From Bacteroidota bacterium (GTDB lineage: Bacteria; Bacteroidota; Ignavibacteria; Kapaibacteriales; HRBIN21), in contig JAUQPL010000003.1 in NCBI GenBank assembly GCA_030550395.1, positions 124,001-188,000 on the forward strand: 64,000 nt of DNA. The letters are read 5' to 3'. Both the position numbers and the translations under genes were made by a program. Each line of letters starts with the position of its first letter. Position 1 is the first letter of the stretch. The notes under the pieces were generated by a model that saw only the letters and a list, made by a program, of their open reading frames with translations, ran no database searches and was not told where the DNA came from. Positions 47,547 to 57,566 of the stretch are shown here, one piece after another.

Positions 47547-48833
47547 TCAGGGCTGTGGAGCGATAGGTGAGACATACGGCGCATACTGCCCGCGCAGGCG
47601 TTCCCCTACGGGCAGTGGGCAGCGAAGCTGGACAAGGAGACCCTGGGGAAGCGGCTCTTGACGGAGGAGTTGTCCGGAAGAGCGAAGCTGTTGGAGGGCG
47701 CGAAGCTCTGTGTAGGGGAGAAGAAATGAGATCACCTCAGTTTGTCCCTCATAGGCCTTCTGCATTGCAAGGAGGAGGCGCCACAGATGGATTCCCCGTT
47801 CGGCAGAGATGAAGATAGCGTCGGGATATTCTACCTCTATCTCCCGCAGGAGAGTGATTTGGTCGGACAAGCGGTCTACTTTGTTCAAAGCAAGTATTGT
47901 GGGCTTTGTCCCCGCGCCTAACAGATGGAGAGTGTTGGAAACGACCTGGATATGCTGACGGAAATTCGGGTGGGACACATCCACTACGTGCACGAGGACG
48001 TCAGCTTCAAGTACTTCGGCTAGCGTGCTGTGGAATGCGGCGATCAGTTGTGGGGGAAGTTTACGCAGGAAACCGACAGTATCGGCTAACAAGGCGGTTT
48101 GTCCTCCGGGCAGTCGGAAGCGGCGCACTGTGGTGTCTAACGTAGCGAAGAGCTGATCGGCCACCGCCACGGGAGCTGAGGTAAGGGCACGCATGAGGGT
48201 AGATTTCCCGGCGTTTGTGTAGCCAACTAAGGCGAAGCGTGGCAGCTCTTCGCGCCCCCGGCGTCGTTGCTGTCGTTGTTGGGTAATCTCGTGCAATTTG
48301 CGCTGTAAGCGCTGGATCCGCTGGCGAATGAGCCGGCGGTCTGTTTCCAACTGCGTCTCTCCGGGACCCCGGGTTCCAATGCCACCGACCTGTTTGGACA
48401 GGTGGGTCCACAGCCGGCTGAGGCGAGGGAGGAGGTATTGCAGCTGGGCTAGCTCAACTTGGACTTTTGCCTCTTGTGTCCGGGCTCGTTCAGCGAAGAT
48501 GTGGAGGATAACTCCTGCGCGGTCTAACACTTTGACATTCCATATCCGCTCCAGATTACGGACCTGCGCAGGAGTTAATTCTTGGTCGAAGACAACCGTT
48601 GAGACGTGCTGCTGTTCAATGATGGTGGCTAACTCTGCGACCTTTCCGCGACCAATGTAGGTTGCGGCATCTGGGGTAGGGCGTTCTTGCCAGTATACTC
48701 CTACAACGTCGGCACCGGCACTCCGGACGAGAGCTTCCAATTCCTGGAGCTGGTCTTCCAATTCCGCACGAGTCACCTGGCGGTGAAGGAGCCCGACAAG
48801 CAGAGCTCGTTCCCCTGTAAGATGCTGCTTCAC
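47547..48833 (-). CDS. hflX: GTPase HflX
   Basis: GIGTRGPGETQLETDRRLIRQRI, ALVGYTNAGKSTLMRALT, DTVGFLRKLPPQLIAAFHSTL. Confidence 0.95.
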   Translation of the reverse strand: MKQHLTGERALLVGLLHRQVTRAELEDQLQELEALVRSAGADVVGVYWQERPTPDAATYIGRGKVAELATIIEQQHVSTVVFDQELTPAQVRNLERIWNVKVLDRAGVILHIFAERARTQEAKVQVELAQLQYLLPRLSRLWTHLSKQVGGIGTRGPGETQLETDRRLIRQRIQRLQRKLHEITQQRQQRRRGREELPRFALVGYTNAGKSTLMRALTSAPVAVADQLFATLDTTVRRFRLPGGQTALLADTVGFLRKLPPQLIAAFHSTLAEVLEADVLVHVVDVSHPNFRQHIQVVSNTLHLLGAGTKPTILALNKVDRLSDQITLLREIEVEYPDAIFISAERGIHLWRLLLAMQKAYEGQTEVISFLLPYTELRALQQLRSSGQLLRQEPLPQGLLVQLRCPLPVGERLRGQYAPYVSPIAPQP

Positions 48834-48895
48834 AGTACGCCGTGCAGATCCCTCAGGTAATACCAGGCAAAGAGACGAAGTCTATGGGGCTTCTA

Positions 48896-51430
48896 TTACG
48901 GTATCGTCCACGGTTGTGCCCAATGGCAGAGTCGCAGTTCAGCAGGGGTCGGCAATGCGGGGTGGTGAGGAAGGATGCGAACTGTGTAACCGAACTGACC
49001 GCTCTCGTCTAAAACAAGGCTCCCGGCAAACCAGTGGTGTCCGTGCTCATCAATATGGGTGAATTCCAAAGCAAGGGTTCGGATGTCGCAGAGGCTTCCA
49101 TCTGGCTGTACGCGTCCGGTATAGAGCTCTACCCGCACTTCCTCGGGGGTCAATCCTCCAAGGGAAGCTTTCACCTGAACAGCGATGCTGCTGCCAGTGT
49201 GGAACTCGGGATCTTGGGGAGTGGAGACATAGAGAATCCGAACCTTTGACCAGGCAGCATTGACCCGGGAATGCCAACTGGCGAGGTGTTGCGCCAAGGC
49301 AGCATTGTTGGAGAGCAAGCGGGAGCGGAGCCGTTGGGCTGGAAAGTAGCACTGGCTGATATACTGCTGGAGCATGCGATAGGTGTTGTAGAAAGGTGCA
49401 AGGGTGGCGATGGCATTTTTCATCATCTGGACCCATCGTTCAGGGATGTCGTCGGCGTTGCGTTCATAGAAGAGGGGTATAACACGCTGCTCCAGCAATG
49501 TGTAGAGGAGTTCTGCTTCTATGGCATCGCCTTCTTCGGGAGTGGGATATTCCTCACCCGTGCCAATGGCAAATCCGTTAGTCCCCGTATAGGCTTCTTC
49601 CCACCAGCCATCGAGGGTACTGCAGTGGAGGACTCCATTGAGGGCGGCTTTCATGCCACTGGTTCCGCTTGCCTCTTGTGGTCGGCGCGGAGTATTGAGC
49701 CATAGGTCGCAGCCCTGGACCAAGAGGCGGGCTAATTCCAAAGAGTAGTTCTCAACGAAGACTACGTGACCTTCCAGCCCTGCCTCCAGGATAGTGCGCA
49801 CAAGACGCTGGATTGCTTCCTTGGCAGGTATGTCCTGTGGGTGAGCTTTCCCGGCTATGATGAGCTGGACGGGGCGTTCGGGATTGGTCAGGAGGCGGCG
49901 GAGACGCTCCAGGTTGTGGAAGAGCAGTAAGGGGCGTTTGTAGAGGGCAATACGGCGGGCAAAACCAATGGTGAGGGCCTCGGGATTGAGTCTAGAGGGA
50001 GCAGGGAACGTATGGAAGCGGTCGCGCAGCGTGGTCAGTAAGCGCATCCGGAGTACTTGATGGACTTGCCATAGCTCGCGATCGGGGACGTCGGCAATGC
50101 GCGACCAGAGCGCAGCCGAAGTGCTTTCCGTGCGCCATCGTTTGCCTATGTAACGGTCGAAAAGGTGTGCCATTTCCGGAGCAACCCATGTGGGTGGGTG
50201 CACCCCGTTAGTGATGGAGCCGATAGGGACTTCATCCTCTGGGAACTCGTTCCAGAGGCTATGCCACATCCGACGGGCAGTCCGTCCATGGAGTCGGCTG
50301 ACAGCGCGGCGGTGCCATGCCATGTTCAAACCACAGACACTAGTCCCGAAGTTGCTGCCGTCTGCTAAGGGGAGCTGCCCAAGGGCAAGTAGGGAGTCTA
50401 CAGGGATTCCGCTTTCGGCGGCATAAGGCTCCAGGTATGTGCGAAGTAGGTCAGTAGCGAAGATCTCGTTGCCAGCTGGAACAGGGGTGTGCGTGACAAA
50501 GACTGTGGAGGAACGCACAATCTCGACGGCTGTGGGAAAATCCACAGCGTAATCCTCCATAGTCTGTCGGCTCCACTCCATAGCAGCAAAGACAGTATGC
50601 CCTTCGTTAAGATGGCAGACTGTTGGGCGAATTCCCATTGCTCGTAGGGCTCGCATACCGCCGATGCCGAGGACAAGCTCTTGCTGGATCCGGGTTTCGA
50701 TGGTGCCCCCGTAGAGGCGATCCGTGATGTCGCGGTACTCCACCAAGGGATTGTCCTCGTGGTTGGTGTCCAGCAAGTACAGCGGAGTGCGCCCGATGAG
50801 CATACGCCAGATGCGGATGCGTACCTCTCCTTTGGGCAAGGGGATAGAGACAAAGAGGGGGCGACCGGTTTCATCCCGCATCAGCGTGACGGGGAGAGCA
50901 GAGATGTCGTTTGCCGGGTAGAGTTCGTATTGCCATCCAGTCTCGCTCAGGCGCTGCTGGAAATAGCCTTGCTGGTAAAGGAGCCCAACAGCAACCAAGG
51001 GGACTCCCATGTCGCTGGCCGTCTTTAGATAATCGCCGGAGAGCACCCCTAGTCCACCGGAATAGTTTGCGAAGCTTTCATGGATACCGTATTCGGCGCA
51101 GAAGTAGGCGATGGTTTCCAATGTGCTACCCGATGGGAGGCTATACCGGCTGGGAGCTTCTTGGGATGCCTGAAAGCGCTGGTAGACATAGTGCAGGAAG
51201 GCAAGGAAGTCGTCATCGTGAGCAAGCTCTTCTAAGCGGGCTTGGGGAATTCGTTGGAGGAGTAGAAGCGGATTATGGTGCACGCGTTCCCAAAGATCGG
51301 GATCTATTCGTGCAAAAAGGTCTTGGGCATCCCGATCCCAGCTCCACCAATAGTTATACGCTAACTCCCGTAGCGATGCCAGAGGGGGCGGGAGTGTAGG
51401 GGTAACGACGAGGATACGGAGTGGATGCAT
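48896..51430 (-). CDS. glgP: Alpha-glucan phosphorylase
   Basis: 844 aa; AYNYWWSWD, AYFCAEYGIHESFANYSGGLGVLSGDYLKTASDMGVPLVAVGLLYQQGYF, TPRRPQEASGTSGMKAALNG. Confidence 0.95.
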   Translation of the reverse strand: MHPLRILVVTPTLPPPLASLRELAYNYWWSWDRDAQDLFARIDPDLWERVHHNPLLLLQRIPQARLEELAHDDDFLAFLHYVYQRFQASQEAPSRYSLPSGSTLETIAYFCAEYGIHESFANYSGGLGVLSGDYLKTASDMGVPLVAVGLLYQQGYFQQRLSETGWQYELYPANDISALPVTLMRDETGRPLFVSIPLPKGEVRIRIWRMLIGRTPLYLLDTNHEDNPLVEYRDITDRLYGGTIETRIQQELVLGIGGMRALRAMGIRPTVCHLNEGHTVFAAMEWSRQTMEDYAVDFPTAVEIVRSSTVFVTHTPVPAGNEIFATDLLRTYLEPYAAESGIPVDSLLALGQLPLADGSNFGTSVCGLNMAWHRRAVSRLHGRTARRMWHSLWNEFPEDEVPIGSITNGVHPPTWVAPEMAHLFDRYIGKRWRTESTSAALWSRIADVPDRELWQVHQVLRMRLLTTLRDRFHTFPAPSRLNPEALTIGFARRIALYKRPLLLFHNLERLRRLLTNPERPVQLIIAGKAHPQDIPAKEAIQRLVRTILEAGLEGHVVFVENYSLELARLLVQGCDLWLNTPRRPQEASGTSGMKAALNGVLHCSTLDGWWEEAYTGTNGFAIGTGEEYPTPEEGDAIEAELLYTLLEQRVIPLFYERNADDIPERWVQMMKNAIATLAPFYNTYRMLQQYISQCYFPAQRLRSRLLSNNAALAQHLASWHSRVNAAWSKVRILYVSTPQDPEFHTGSSIAVQVKASLGGLTPEEVRVELYTGRVQPDGSLCDIRTLALEFTHIDEHGHHWFAGSLVLDESGQFGYTVRILPHHPALPTPAELRLCHWAQPWTIP

Positions 51431-51465
51431 AGAGAGTGCTTCCGTTGTGGGTCAGACCAGGCTTA

Positions 51466-51473
51466 CAAACTTA
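51466..51473 (-). promoter_or_regulatory. Candidate -7 element TAAGTTTG (minus strand) upstream of glgP
   Basis: Perfect TAnnTTTG on minus strand, 35 nt before glgP start. Confidence 0.45.
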
Positions 51474-51496
51474 GGGTCAAATCGGGAGGTACTTCT

Positions 51497-52078
51497 TCAG
51501 CGGGGAACCCCGGTGGTCAGGACAGCGGCAGCCTGTTCAGGAGGAAGAGCTGCCGCAACCCGTGCAGCTTGCCGACGGTTCATCAGGCGTAAGATCAAGG
51601 CAGCATCTGCGGGGGAAAGTTGTGCCAAGACCCGAGCAACCTCGCCTGGGGGTGCTGTGTTGTAAATCTTTGCGAAAGCTTCGTAATGGGCGATTCGGAG
51701 AGAATCGCTCTGCTGACGGAAGCGGCGCTGCCATTGGGCAAGGCTGTCTTGGAGTTGACGGAGCTCCGTCTTGAGACTGTCGGCTAAATGGCGGACGAGG
51801 CGGAGGGAATCCTGAAGCTGGGTGATGAGCCCTGTTTGTTGGTGTAGCTGCTCTTGGAGTTCGTCCCATGGAGAGGGTGAAAGGAAGGTATCTGCGGCAA
51901 GTGTGTCGCCCCGGTGAAGGGTATCGGCAGGGACAGCCTGCTTTGGCGGGGAAAGTCCCAGCCAGTCGGGACGAAAGAGAAACAGGGCAACAGTGGCGAT
52001 GCCAATGGTAGCAAGGATTCCAATCAGTACTACCACAAGCCCTATGGGGATGCGGACTTCCACGGGGATTTCCGACAT
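51497..52078 (-). CDS. MotE/MgtE_N-like flagellar-associated protein
   Basis: N-terminal TM, coiled coil, C-terminal VARVLAQLSPADAALILRLMNRRQAARVAAALPPEQAAAV; follows fliJ. Confidence 0.7.
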   Translation of the reverse strand: MSEIPVEVRIPIGLVVVLIGILATIGIATVALFLFRPDWLGLSPPKQAVPADTLHRGDTLAADTFLSPSPWDELQEQLHQQTGLITQLQDSLRLVRHLADSLKTELRQLQDSLAQWQRRFRQQSDSLRIAHYEAFAKIYNTAPPGEVARVLAQLSPADAALILRLMNRRQAARVAAALPPEQAAAVLTTGVPR

Positions 52079-52491
52079 TGGGCAACTTCATCCAGTTGAC
52101 GCTGTTCCTGTCGGTCCATGGACTGACGGAAAAGTCCCCATCGTCGCTCGCGCAAGCGGTGGAGTATTTCCTCGGCTTTGAGGGCTTCGTGAAGATGGAG
52201 CCGCTGTACTTGCTCGAGCTCCTGCAGATGTTCATACTGCTGCTGCTCGTGCTGAATTGTATGCCGAAGGTGTTGGCAATACGCCCATACTTCCTGGAGT
52301 TGGTGGGCGTGGAGTATACCTCTTTGGAGAGCTTCTTCCTGTGCTGTATCGTGCTGGTGCTGAAGTTGATGGAGAGCGTTTTCTGTGCGGCGGCGTTGCT
52401 CTGTGAGGTAGTGGAGGATATTCCGTGCCTGCTGGGCTTGCTGTGTCCGCAGGCGGAGAAGTCGTTCTAATGAGAAGCGAAAGGTTGCCAT
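52042..52491 (-). CDS. fliJ: Flagellar export protein FliJ
   Basis: MATFRFSLERLLRLRTQQAQQARNIL followed by coiled coil; position after fliI. Confidence 0.82.
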   Translation of the reverse strand: MATFRFSLERLLRLRTQQAQQARNILHYLTEQRRRTENALHQLQHQHDTAQEEALQRGILHAHQLQEVWAYCQHLRHTIQHEQQQYEHLQELEQVQRLHLHEALKAEEILHRLRERRWGLFRQSMDRQEQRQLDEVAQCRKSPWKSASP

Positions 52492-52525
52492 GGCACTTTT
52501 CCTATCGGCGTATTGTGACACAACT

Positions 52526-53860
52526 TTAGTGACGCTCGGCTTCCCGAGCCAGTTGGAGTATGGATGCTACGGTATCTTCAAAGAGGCTGCTTTCGGTAAT
52601 GTCCTGCCGCAGGAAGGCCATCAGTTTATCGTACATGGCAATAGCGCGATCTAGCTTTGGGTTTGTGCCTGGCTGATATGCTCCGACGGTGATCAGGTCT
52701 TCGGAGTCTCGGTAGGTTGACAATAGAGCCTTCAGCGTGTGGGCAGCTCGCAGGTGATCGGGGGAGACAATGTCGGGCATCAGCCGGCTGACGCTCTCCA
52801 GCAGGTCTATGGCAGGGTAATGGGCTCGGGTGGCTAATTGGCGTGAGAGGACGATATGTCCGTCTACGATGCCGCGTACGGTGTCGGCAATGGGTTCAGT
52901 TAAATCATCGCCTTCCACCAAGACAGTGTACAAGCCTGTAATTGTCCCATTGACGCTGGTTCCTGCGCGTTCAATCGTGCGGTGAAGGAGCGAGAAGACA
53001 GAAGGGGTGTATCCTTTCGTTGTTGGAGGTTCCCCGATGGCGATACCGATTTCCCGTTGTGCCATCGCCAGACGAGTCACGGAGTCCATCATAAGCATGA
53101 CGTCAAAGCCATGGTCGCGGAAGTATTCGGCAATTGTTGTAGCAACCAAGGCGGCTTTGACACGGACCAATGGGGGTGTATCGCTGGTGGCTACAACTAA
53201 CACAGAACGCCGTAGGCCTTCAGTCTGGAGGTCTTTCTCGATGAAGTCCCGTACTTCACGTCCACGTTCGCCAACGAGGGCGATCACATTGACATCAGCG
53301 CTAGTATTGCGGGCAATCATACCCAGCAGGACGGATTTGCCCACACCTGATCCTGAGAAGATGCCCATCCGCTGCCCTTTGCCAAGGGTAAGGAAGCCGT
53401 CTATCGCTCGGATTCCCGTCCCGATCGGCAGGAGCACCCGCTGCCGTTGGAGAGGGTTAGGAGATGAACCCTGGACTGGACGTTCATCCAGTCCTGGGGG
53501 CAGAGGCTTGCCATCCAGGGGCTGTCCTAAGCCATCGAGAACCCGCCCTAAGAGAGCGCTTCCGACGCGAATGCTCAGTGGCTTGCCTAATGCAACCAGT
53601 TCCATTCCGGGGGCTATGGCGCTTGTCTCGCCTAACACCATGGACAGCATCGTTGTGTGGCGGAAGCCGACGACCTCTACTTTGCAAAGTTCCTCCCCGT
53701 TGGAACCCCGCAAGCTGCAAAGTTCGCCGATGGGAACGTATGGACCGGTGCTTTCCAAGACAGGTCCAACAACGTTGCGTACGAAACCCCGTAAGCGCAA
53801 CGGTCGGGTACACCGTATGCGCTTCTCCCAGTAAGCCACGATGTCGGAAGCGGTCAGCAT
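52526..53860 (-). CDS. fliI: Flagellar export ATPase FliI
   Basis: GQRMGIFSGSGVGKSVLLGMIARNTSADVNVIALVGERGREVRDFIE; MMDSVTRLAMAQREIGIAIGEPPTTKGYTPSVFS. Confidence 0.97.
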   Translation of the reverse strand: MLTASDIVAYWEKRIRCTRPLRLRGFVRNVVGPVLESTGPYVPIGELCSLRGSNGEELCKVEVVGFRHTTMLSMVLGETSAIAPGMELVALGKPLSIRVGSALLGRVLDGLGQPLDGKPLPPGLDERPVQGSSPNPLQRQRVLLPIGTGIRAIDGFLTLGKGQRMGIFSGSGVGKSVLLGMIARNTSADVNVIALVGERGREVRDFIEKDLQTEGLRRSVLVVATSDTPPLVRVKAALVATTIAEYFRDHGFDVMLMMDSVTRLAMAQREIGIAIGEPPTTKGYTPSVFSLLHRTIERAGTSVNGTITGLYTVLVEGDDLTEPIADTVRGIVDGHIVLSRQLATRAHYPAIDLLESVSRLMPDIVSPDHLRAAHTLKALLSTYRDSEDLITVGAYQPGTNPKLDRAIAMYDKLMAFLRQDITESSLFEDTVASILQLAREAERH

Positions 53861-54594
53861 TGGAGTTGTTCGCGTATGCTCTGCAGTTGTTGGTGGAGCT
53901 GAGCATCAACGATGCCCCACGGACTCTCAATGAGGCACCCCATCGGCTCCACGGATGGATCACTGATGAGGGTGATACCTTCCTCCGGAGCTGACACGAG
54001 AGTGCTGCCGGCGCGACGCAAGATTTCAAGAGTTTCCGGGTGTAAGTGGATACGGAGGTGCCCGCTTCCACTTGGGATGGCTTGTAAGGCTTGCTGAATC
54101 AACTGCTCAAGAGCAGTGGAGTCTTGACGCAGTTGATAGCCAAGAATATGTTCTGCCAAGACGAAGGCAAGTCGGACAGCAGCTTGCTCCACTTCTTGCT
54201 GGAGCTGCTGCATATGGGTCCGGAGATTGCGGATGACGGTATCCAGTTGCTGGAACCACTGGTTGTAGCGGCGGAACTCTGCTTCGTAGAGTGCTGCAGC
54301 AGCAGTTTTCCCATCCTCGAAGCCACGGTTGTAGGCTTCCTGAATGTTTTGCTCCCACGCAGGGTTTTCTTCCCATACTTCCTGGTCAGTAAAGGACAGG
54401 CTTTCCGCAGTTGGCGGCGGCAGTACTGGAGGGGATGGAACGGGGGAAGGCTCTGCTGACGAAGCTTCATGCGGAGGGGTAGGTTCAATGGCGGGAGTGC
54501 GCAAAAAATCTTCAAAGACAGCTGGACGGACCCGTAGGCGTTCCTGCGGTGAGAGAAGACCCGTCTTTTCGATACTCCGCATGGCCTCAGACAT
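53854..54594 (-). CDS. fliH: Flagellar assembly protein FliH
   Basis: AYNRGFEDGKTAA, coiled coil, LAFVLAEHILGYQL, HLHPETLEILR; between fliG and fliI. Confidence 0.85.
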   Translation of the reverse strand: MSEAMRSIEKTGLLSPQERLRVRPAVFEDFLRTPAIEPTPPHEASSAEPSPVPSPPVLPPPTAESLSFTDQEVWEENPAWEQNIQEAYNRGFEDGKTAAAALYEAEFRRYNQWFQQLDTVIRNLRTHMQQLQQEVEQAAVRLAFVLAEHILGYQLRQDSTALEQLIQQALQAIPSGSGHLRIHLHPETLEILRRAGSTLVSAPEEGITLISDPSVEPMGCLIESPWGIVDAQLHQQLQSIREQLQC

Positions 54595-55612
54595 AGACCT
54601 CTTCCTTTCCGCGCCCGGCAATGACAATTTCCTCCTGCTCGGCTAAGCGACGAATCACTTCAATGATGCGGCCTTGGGCTGCTTCAACTTCTTTCAGGCG
54701 CACGGGTCCCATAAACTCTAACTCTTCCTTGATCACAGCGGCGGCACGCTCGGACATGTTCTTGAAGATCTTCTGTCGCACTTTTTCGTCGGCGACTTTG
54801 AGAGCCAGCGCCAAGTCGCGCTTGTCCACCTCGCGGAGAATTCGTTGGACACCACGGTCGTCAATGAGAACGATGTCTTCAAAGAGGAACATACGCCGCT
54901 TGATGTCTTCGGCCAGTGTAGGATCGCGGGATTCCAATGCTTCCAATAAGGACTTTGCTAATGCAGAGCTGCTTCTGTTGAGTACCTCCGCAACCAGCTG
55001 GCTTCCACCGCGCATGGTGATGTGGGATTGCAGGGTTGTTTCGGCGATTTGTTCCATGACGCTTTCAATCTCGCGGACTAAGTCTGGGGAAACTTTCCCT
55101 AAGGTGGCAATGCGCGCTATGACCTCGATGCGGAGAGACTGGTCAAAGTGAGAGATAATTTCTGCAATTTGATCGGGGGGCAAGTAGGACAGGATAAAGG
55201 CGATGGTTTGGGGATGTTCTTTTGCCAGGAAACTGGCGGCTTGCGCTGGATCTGCTTTCTTGAGGGTATCAAAGCCGCGAATGCTCGTCAAGAGTTTCAC
55301 ACGCTCCACAATTTCCCGAGCACGGTCAAGACCGAGTGATTTTTCTAGCAGCAACGTTGCATACTCAATTCCTCCCTCCACAACGTAAGTGTGCGCCGTG
55401 AGCAATTGGTAGTATTCTTGGAGTACTGCATTGCTGACTTCTGGGGGAACACTTCGGAGGCTGGCGATTTCCAGCACTATTTGTTCTACCTCTTTGGGCT
55501 CCAGCTCTTTAAGAATGTGGCTGGCTGCCTCCGCCCCAAGCGCTATCAGGAGGATGGCCGCTTTCTGACGTCCGCTGAGGTGCTCGTACTGTATGGGGCT
55601 TGTCGCTTCCAT
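54587..55612 (-). CDS. fliG: Flagellar motor switch protein FliG
   Basis: LSGRQKAAILLIALGAEAASHILKELEPKEVEQIVLEIA; EHPQTIAFILSYLPPDQIAEI; MFLFEDIVLIDDRGVQRILREVDKRDLALALK. Confidence 0.97.
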   Translation of the reverse strand: MEATSPIQYEHLSGRQKAAILLIALGAEAASHILKELEPKEVEQIVLEIASLRSVPPEVSNAVLQEYYQLLTAHTYVVEGGIEYATLLLEKSLGLDRAREIVERVKLLTSIRGFDTLKKADPAQAASFLAKEHPQTIAFILSYLPPDQIAEIISHFDQSLRIEVIARIATLGKVSPDLVREIESVMEQIAETTLQSHITMRGGSQLVAEVLNRSSSALAKSLLEALESRDPTLAEDIKRRMFLFEDIVLIDDRGVQRILREVDKRDLALALKVADEKVRQKIFKNMSERAAAVIKEELEFMGPVRLKEVEAAQGRIIEVIRRLAEQEEIVIAGRGKEEVYV

Positions 55613-57232
55613 TTACTCCTCGCTCAGCAGAAGACGGACAACCCGAGCCGCTTCTTGGGGTTTCTGTTCTACAAATTGGCGGATTCGATCGCGCAATTGC
55701 TCCGTCAATACAGCTTCCTCGGTTACGGTTTCCGCTTCAGCAAGTCGGCGGCGCACGCGCTCTTCGAGGGCTTTCCGTTCTTCAGCGGCGGGCAGGCCTT
55801 CCTCTACACCAGTGGGTGGGCTCGGAAGGGGAGGAGGAAGTTCCTTAGCAGGAAGCATAGCGAAAGGCATTGCCTCGGGCGGCACCGTCGGGGATGGTTC
55901 CAAGTGAGGACGCAGTAATGGGGAGCGCAGCAGGCTGCGAAGTACCCAAAATCCCATCAGCATTGCTACAACAACAAGGGCGATTCGGAGCCATTGTTCC
56001 AGTGGTAGTTCGTACCATGTTCGTGGAGGCTGAGGCGCTTCCCCGGTGTCAAACTGAATGTTGACCACGGAAATCTGGTCATTGCGGGAGGGATCATAGC
56101 CAACGGCGGTTTTGATGATTTCGGTGAGCTTTTCCATCTCCTCGGGTGTGCGGGGGACAACAATACGTTTCCAGCTCCCTCCTTCCTGTATCAGTTGGGG
56201 TTTCCCGTTGATGAGGGCAGCGGCAGTAATTCGTTTTACGACGCCGGGGGCAGTGGTGAGGCGTTCAATAGTGCGGGGAATTTCGTAGTTGACAATGGTG
56301 TTGGTGCGTTGTGTTTGGGGTCCTGCGGTGTCACCGCTGCGGCTTTGTTCGGTAATGGTCTGTTCACTCCGGGCGACCTGGCGCTCGGGGTCGTAGTCTT
56401 CGCGGGTGCGTTCCAACTGGGTAAAATCCAGCTCGGCCGTGACGCGAACAACAGCATTACCAGCACCCAGGACGCCGTCAAGCAAAGATTGGACTTTCGT
56501 GGTTAGGTCCTGAGCAACGCGTTGTTGGAGTTCGTATTGAGCTTGAGTCAGACCGGCAGGAGTTGTGGGAGCGGGAACAAGTTCTGACAAGAGGCGTCCG
56601 CGCTGATCTATGACGGTGACGGCGGAAGGTTCCAGACCTTCCACACTACTGGCAACCAGGTGTTGGATTCCGGCGATGTTGAGTCGGCTGAGACTACGTC
56701 CATCCTTGAGCCGTACGATGACAGAGGCTGTTGGTTTTTGTTGTTCTTGCTCAAAGAGTGTGCGTTCGGGAATGACGATGTGGACTCGCGCTTGCTCTAC
56801 TTCCTCCAAAGTGCTGATGGTTCGGGCTAGCTCGCCTTCTAATGCGCGACGATAATTGAGCTTTTGCACGAAGTCGCTCATACCGAAGCTGGTTTTGTCA
56901 AAAATTTCGTATCCAACAACGCTTTTCTGCGGCAGGCCCTGAGCAGCCAGTGCCAGTCGGGTGTCGTAAAGCTGGGCAGCAGGAACCCTAATGGTGCCTC
57001 CTTCGTCAGACAGTTCGTATGGGATCCCTTGCTCTTTCAGCTTCTCTACGATGGCGGCGGCGTCTTGGGGCTCTAATCCGGAGAAAAGGACTCGCATCTC
57101 TGGACGTAGGGTCAGACTCAATAACCAGATGGCTACTCCTACGGTGAGGACAGTTCCGGCGATGAGTCCTACCCGCTGTGCCGTGGAAAGTCCGTCCCAG
57201 AATCGGCGTATGGAAAGCCACACGGGAGGCAT
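55613..57232 (-). CDS. fliF: Flagellar M-ring protein FliF
   Basis: VLFSGLEPQDAAAIVEKLKEQGIPYELSDEGGTIRVPAAQLYDTRLALAAQGLP; ARVHIVIPERTLFE; NYEIPRTIE. Confidence 0.96.
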   Translation of the reverse strand: MPPVWLSIRRFWDGLSTAQRVGLIAGTVLTVGVAIWLLSLTLRPEMRVLFSGLEPQDAAAIVEKLKEQGIPYELSDEGGTIRVPAAQLYDTRLALAAQGLPQKSVVGYEIFDKTSFGMSDFVQKLNYRRALEGELARTISTLEEVEQARVHIVIPERTLFEQEQQKPTASVIVRLKDGRSLSRLNIAGIQHLVASSVEGLEPSAVTVIDQRGRLLSELVPAPTTPAGLTQAQYELQQRVAQDLTTKVQSLLDGVLGAGNAVVRVTAELDFTQLERTREDYDPERQVARSEQTITEQSRSGDTAGPQTQRTNTIVNYEIPRTIERLTTAPGVVKRITAAALINGKPQLIQEGGSWKRIVVPRTPEEMEKLTEIIKTAVGYDPSRNDQISVVNIQFDTGEAPQPPRTWYELPLEQWLRIALVVVAMLMGFWVLRSLLRSPLLRPHLEPSPTVPPEAMPFAMLPAKELPPPLPSPPTGVEEGLPAAEERKALEERVRRRLAEAETVTEEAVLTEQLRDRIRQFVEQKPQEAARVVRLLLSEE

Positions 57233-57240
57233 CGTGCTTT

Positions 57241-57549
57241 TCAGACTTGGATCCGGAGTACTTCACGGTAGAGGTCCAGAGCCTTGTTCCGCAGCTCTAA
57301 CAGGAGTTGGAAACTTGTTCGGGCTTTCTCGGCGGCGATCATAACATCGTGAAGCTCAATCGGCTCGCCCTTGATTAAGCGTTCCGTGTAGTCGGCAGCT
57401 TCTGCCTGTAGAGTATTGACCTCCGAAATAAAGGCGCGGAGCGTTTCCAGGAAGCTCTGTTTGCTTTCAGGAGTAGCAAGCGCTGCTTGTCTATGCTGTT
57501 GGAGGAGTGGTTCATAGAGTCGGTTCTGCAGGATTTCGGGAGTCAGCAT
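57241..57549 (-). CDS. fliE: Flagellar hook-basal body protein FliE
   Basis: 102 aa; DVMIAAEKARTSFQLLLELRNKALDLYREVLRIQV. Confidence 0.9.
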   Translation of the reverse strand: MLTPEILQNRLYEPLLQQHRQAALATPESKQSFLETLRAFISEVNTLQAEAADYTERLIKGEPIELHDVMIAAEKARTSFQLLLELRNKALDLYREVLRIQV

Positions 57550-57566
57550 TGCTTTCGCCGGTTTGG

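Noticed and set aside
53007-53834. 275-aa plus-strand ORF antisense to fliI
   Set aside because: Low-complexity S/T/P/R-rich translation; fliI is unambiguous.
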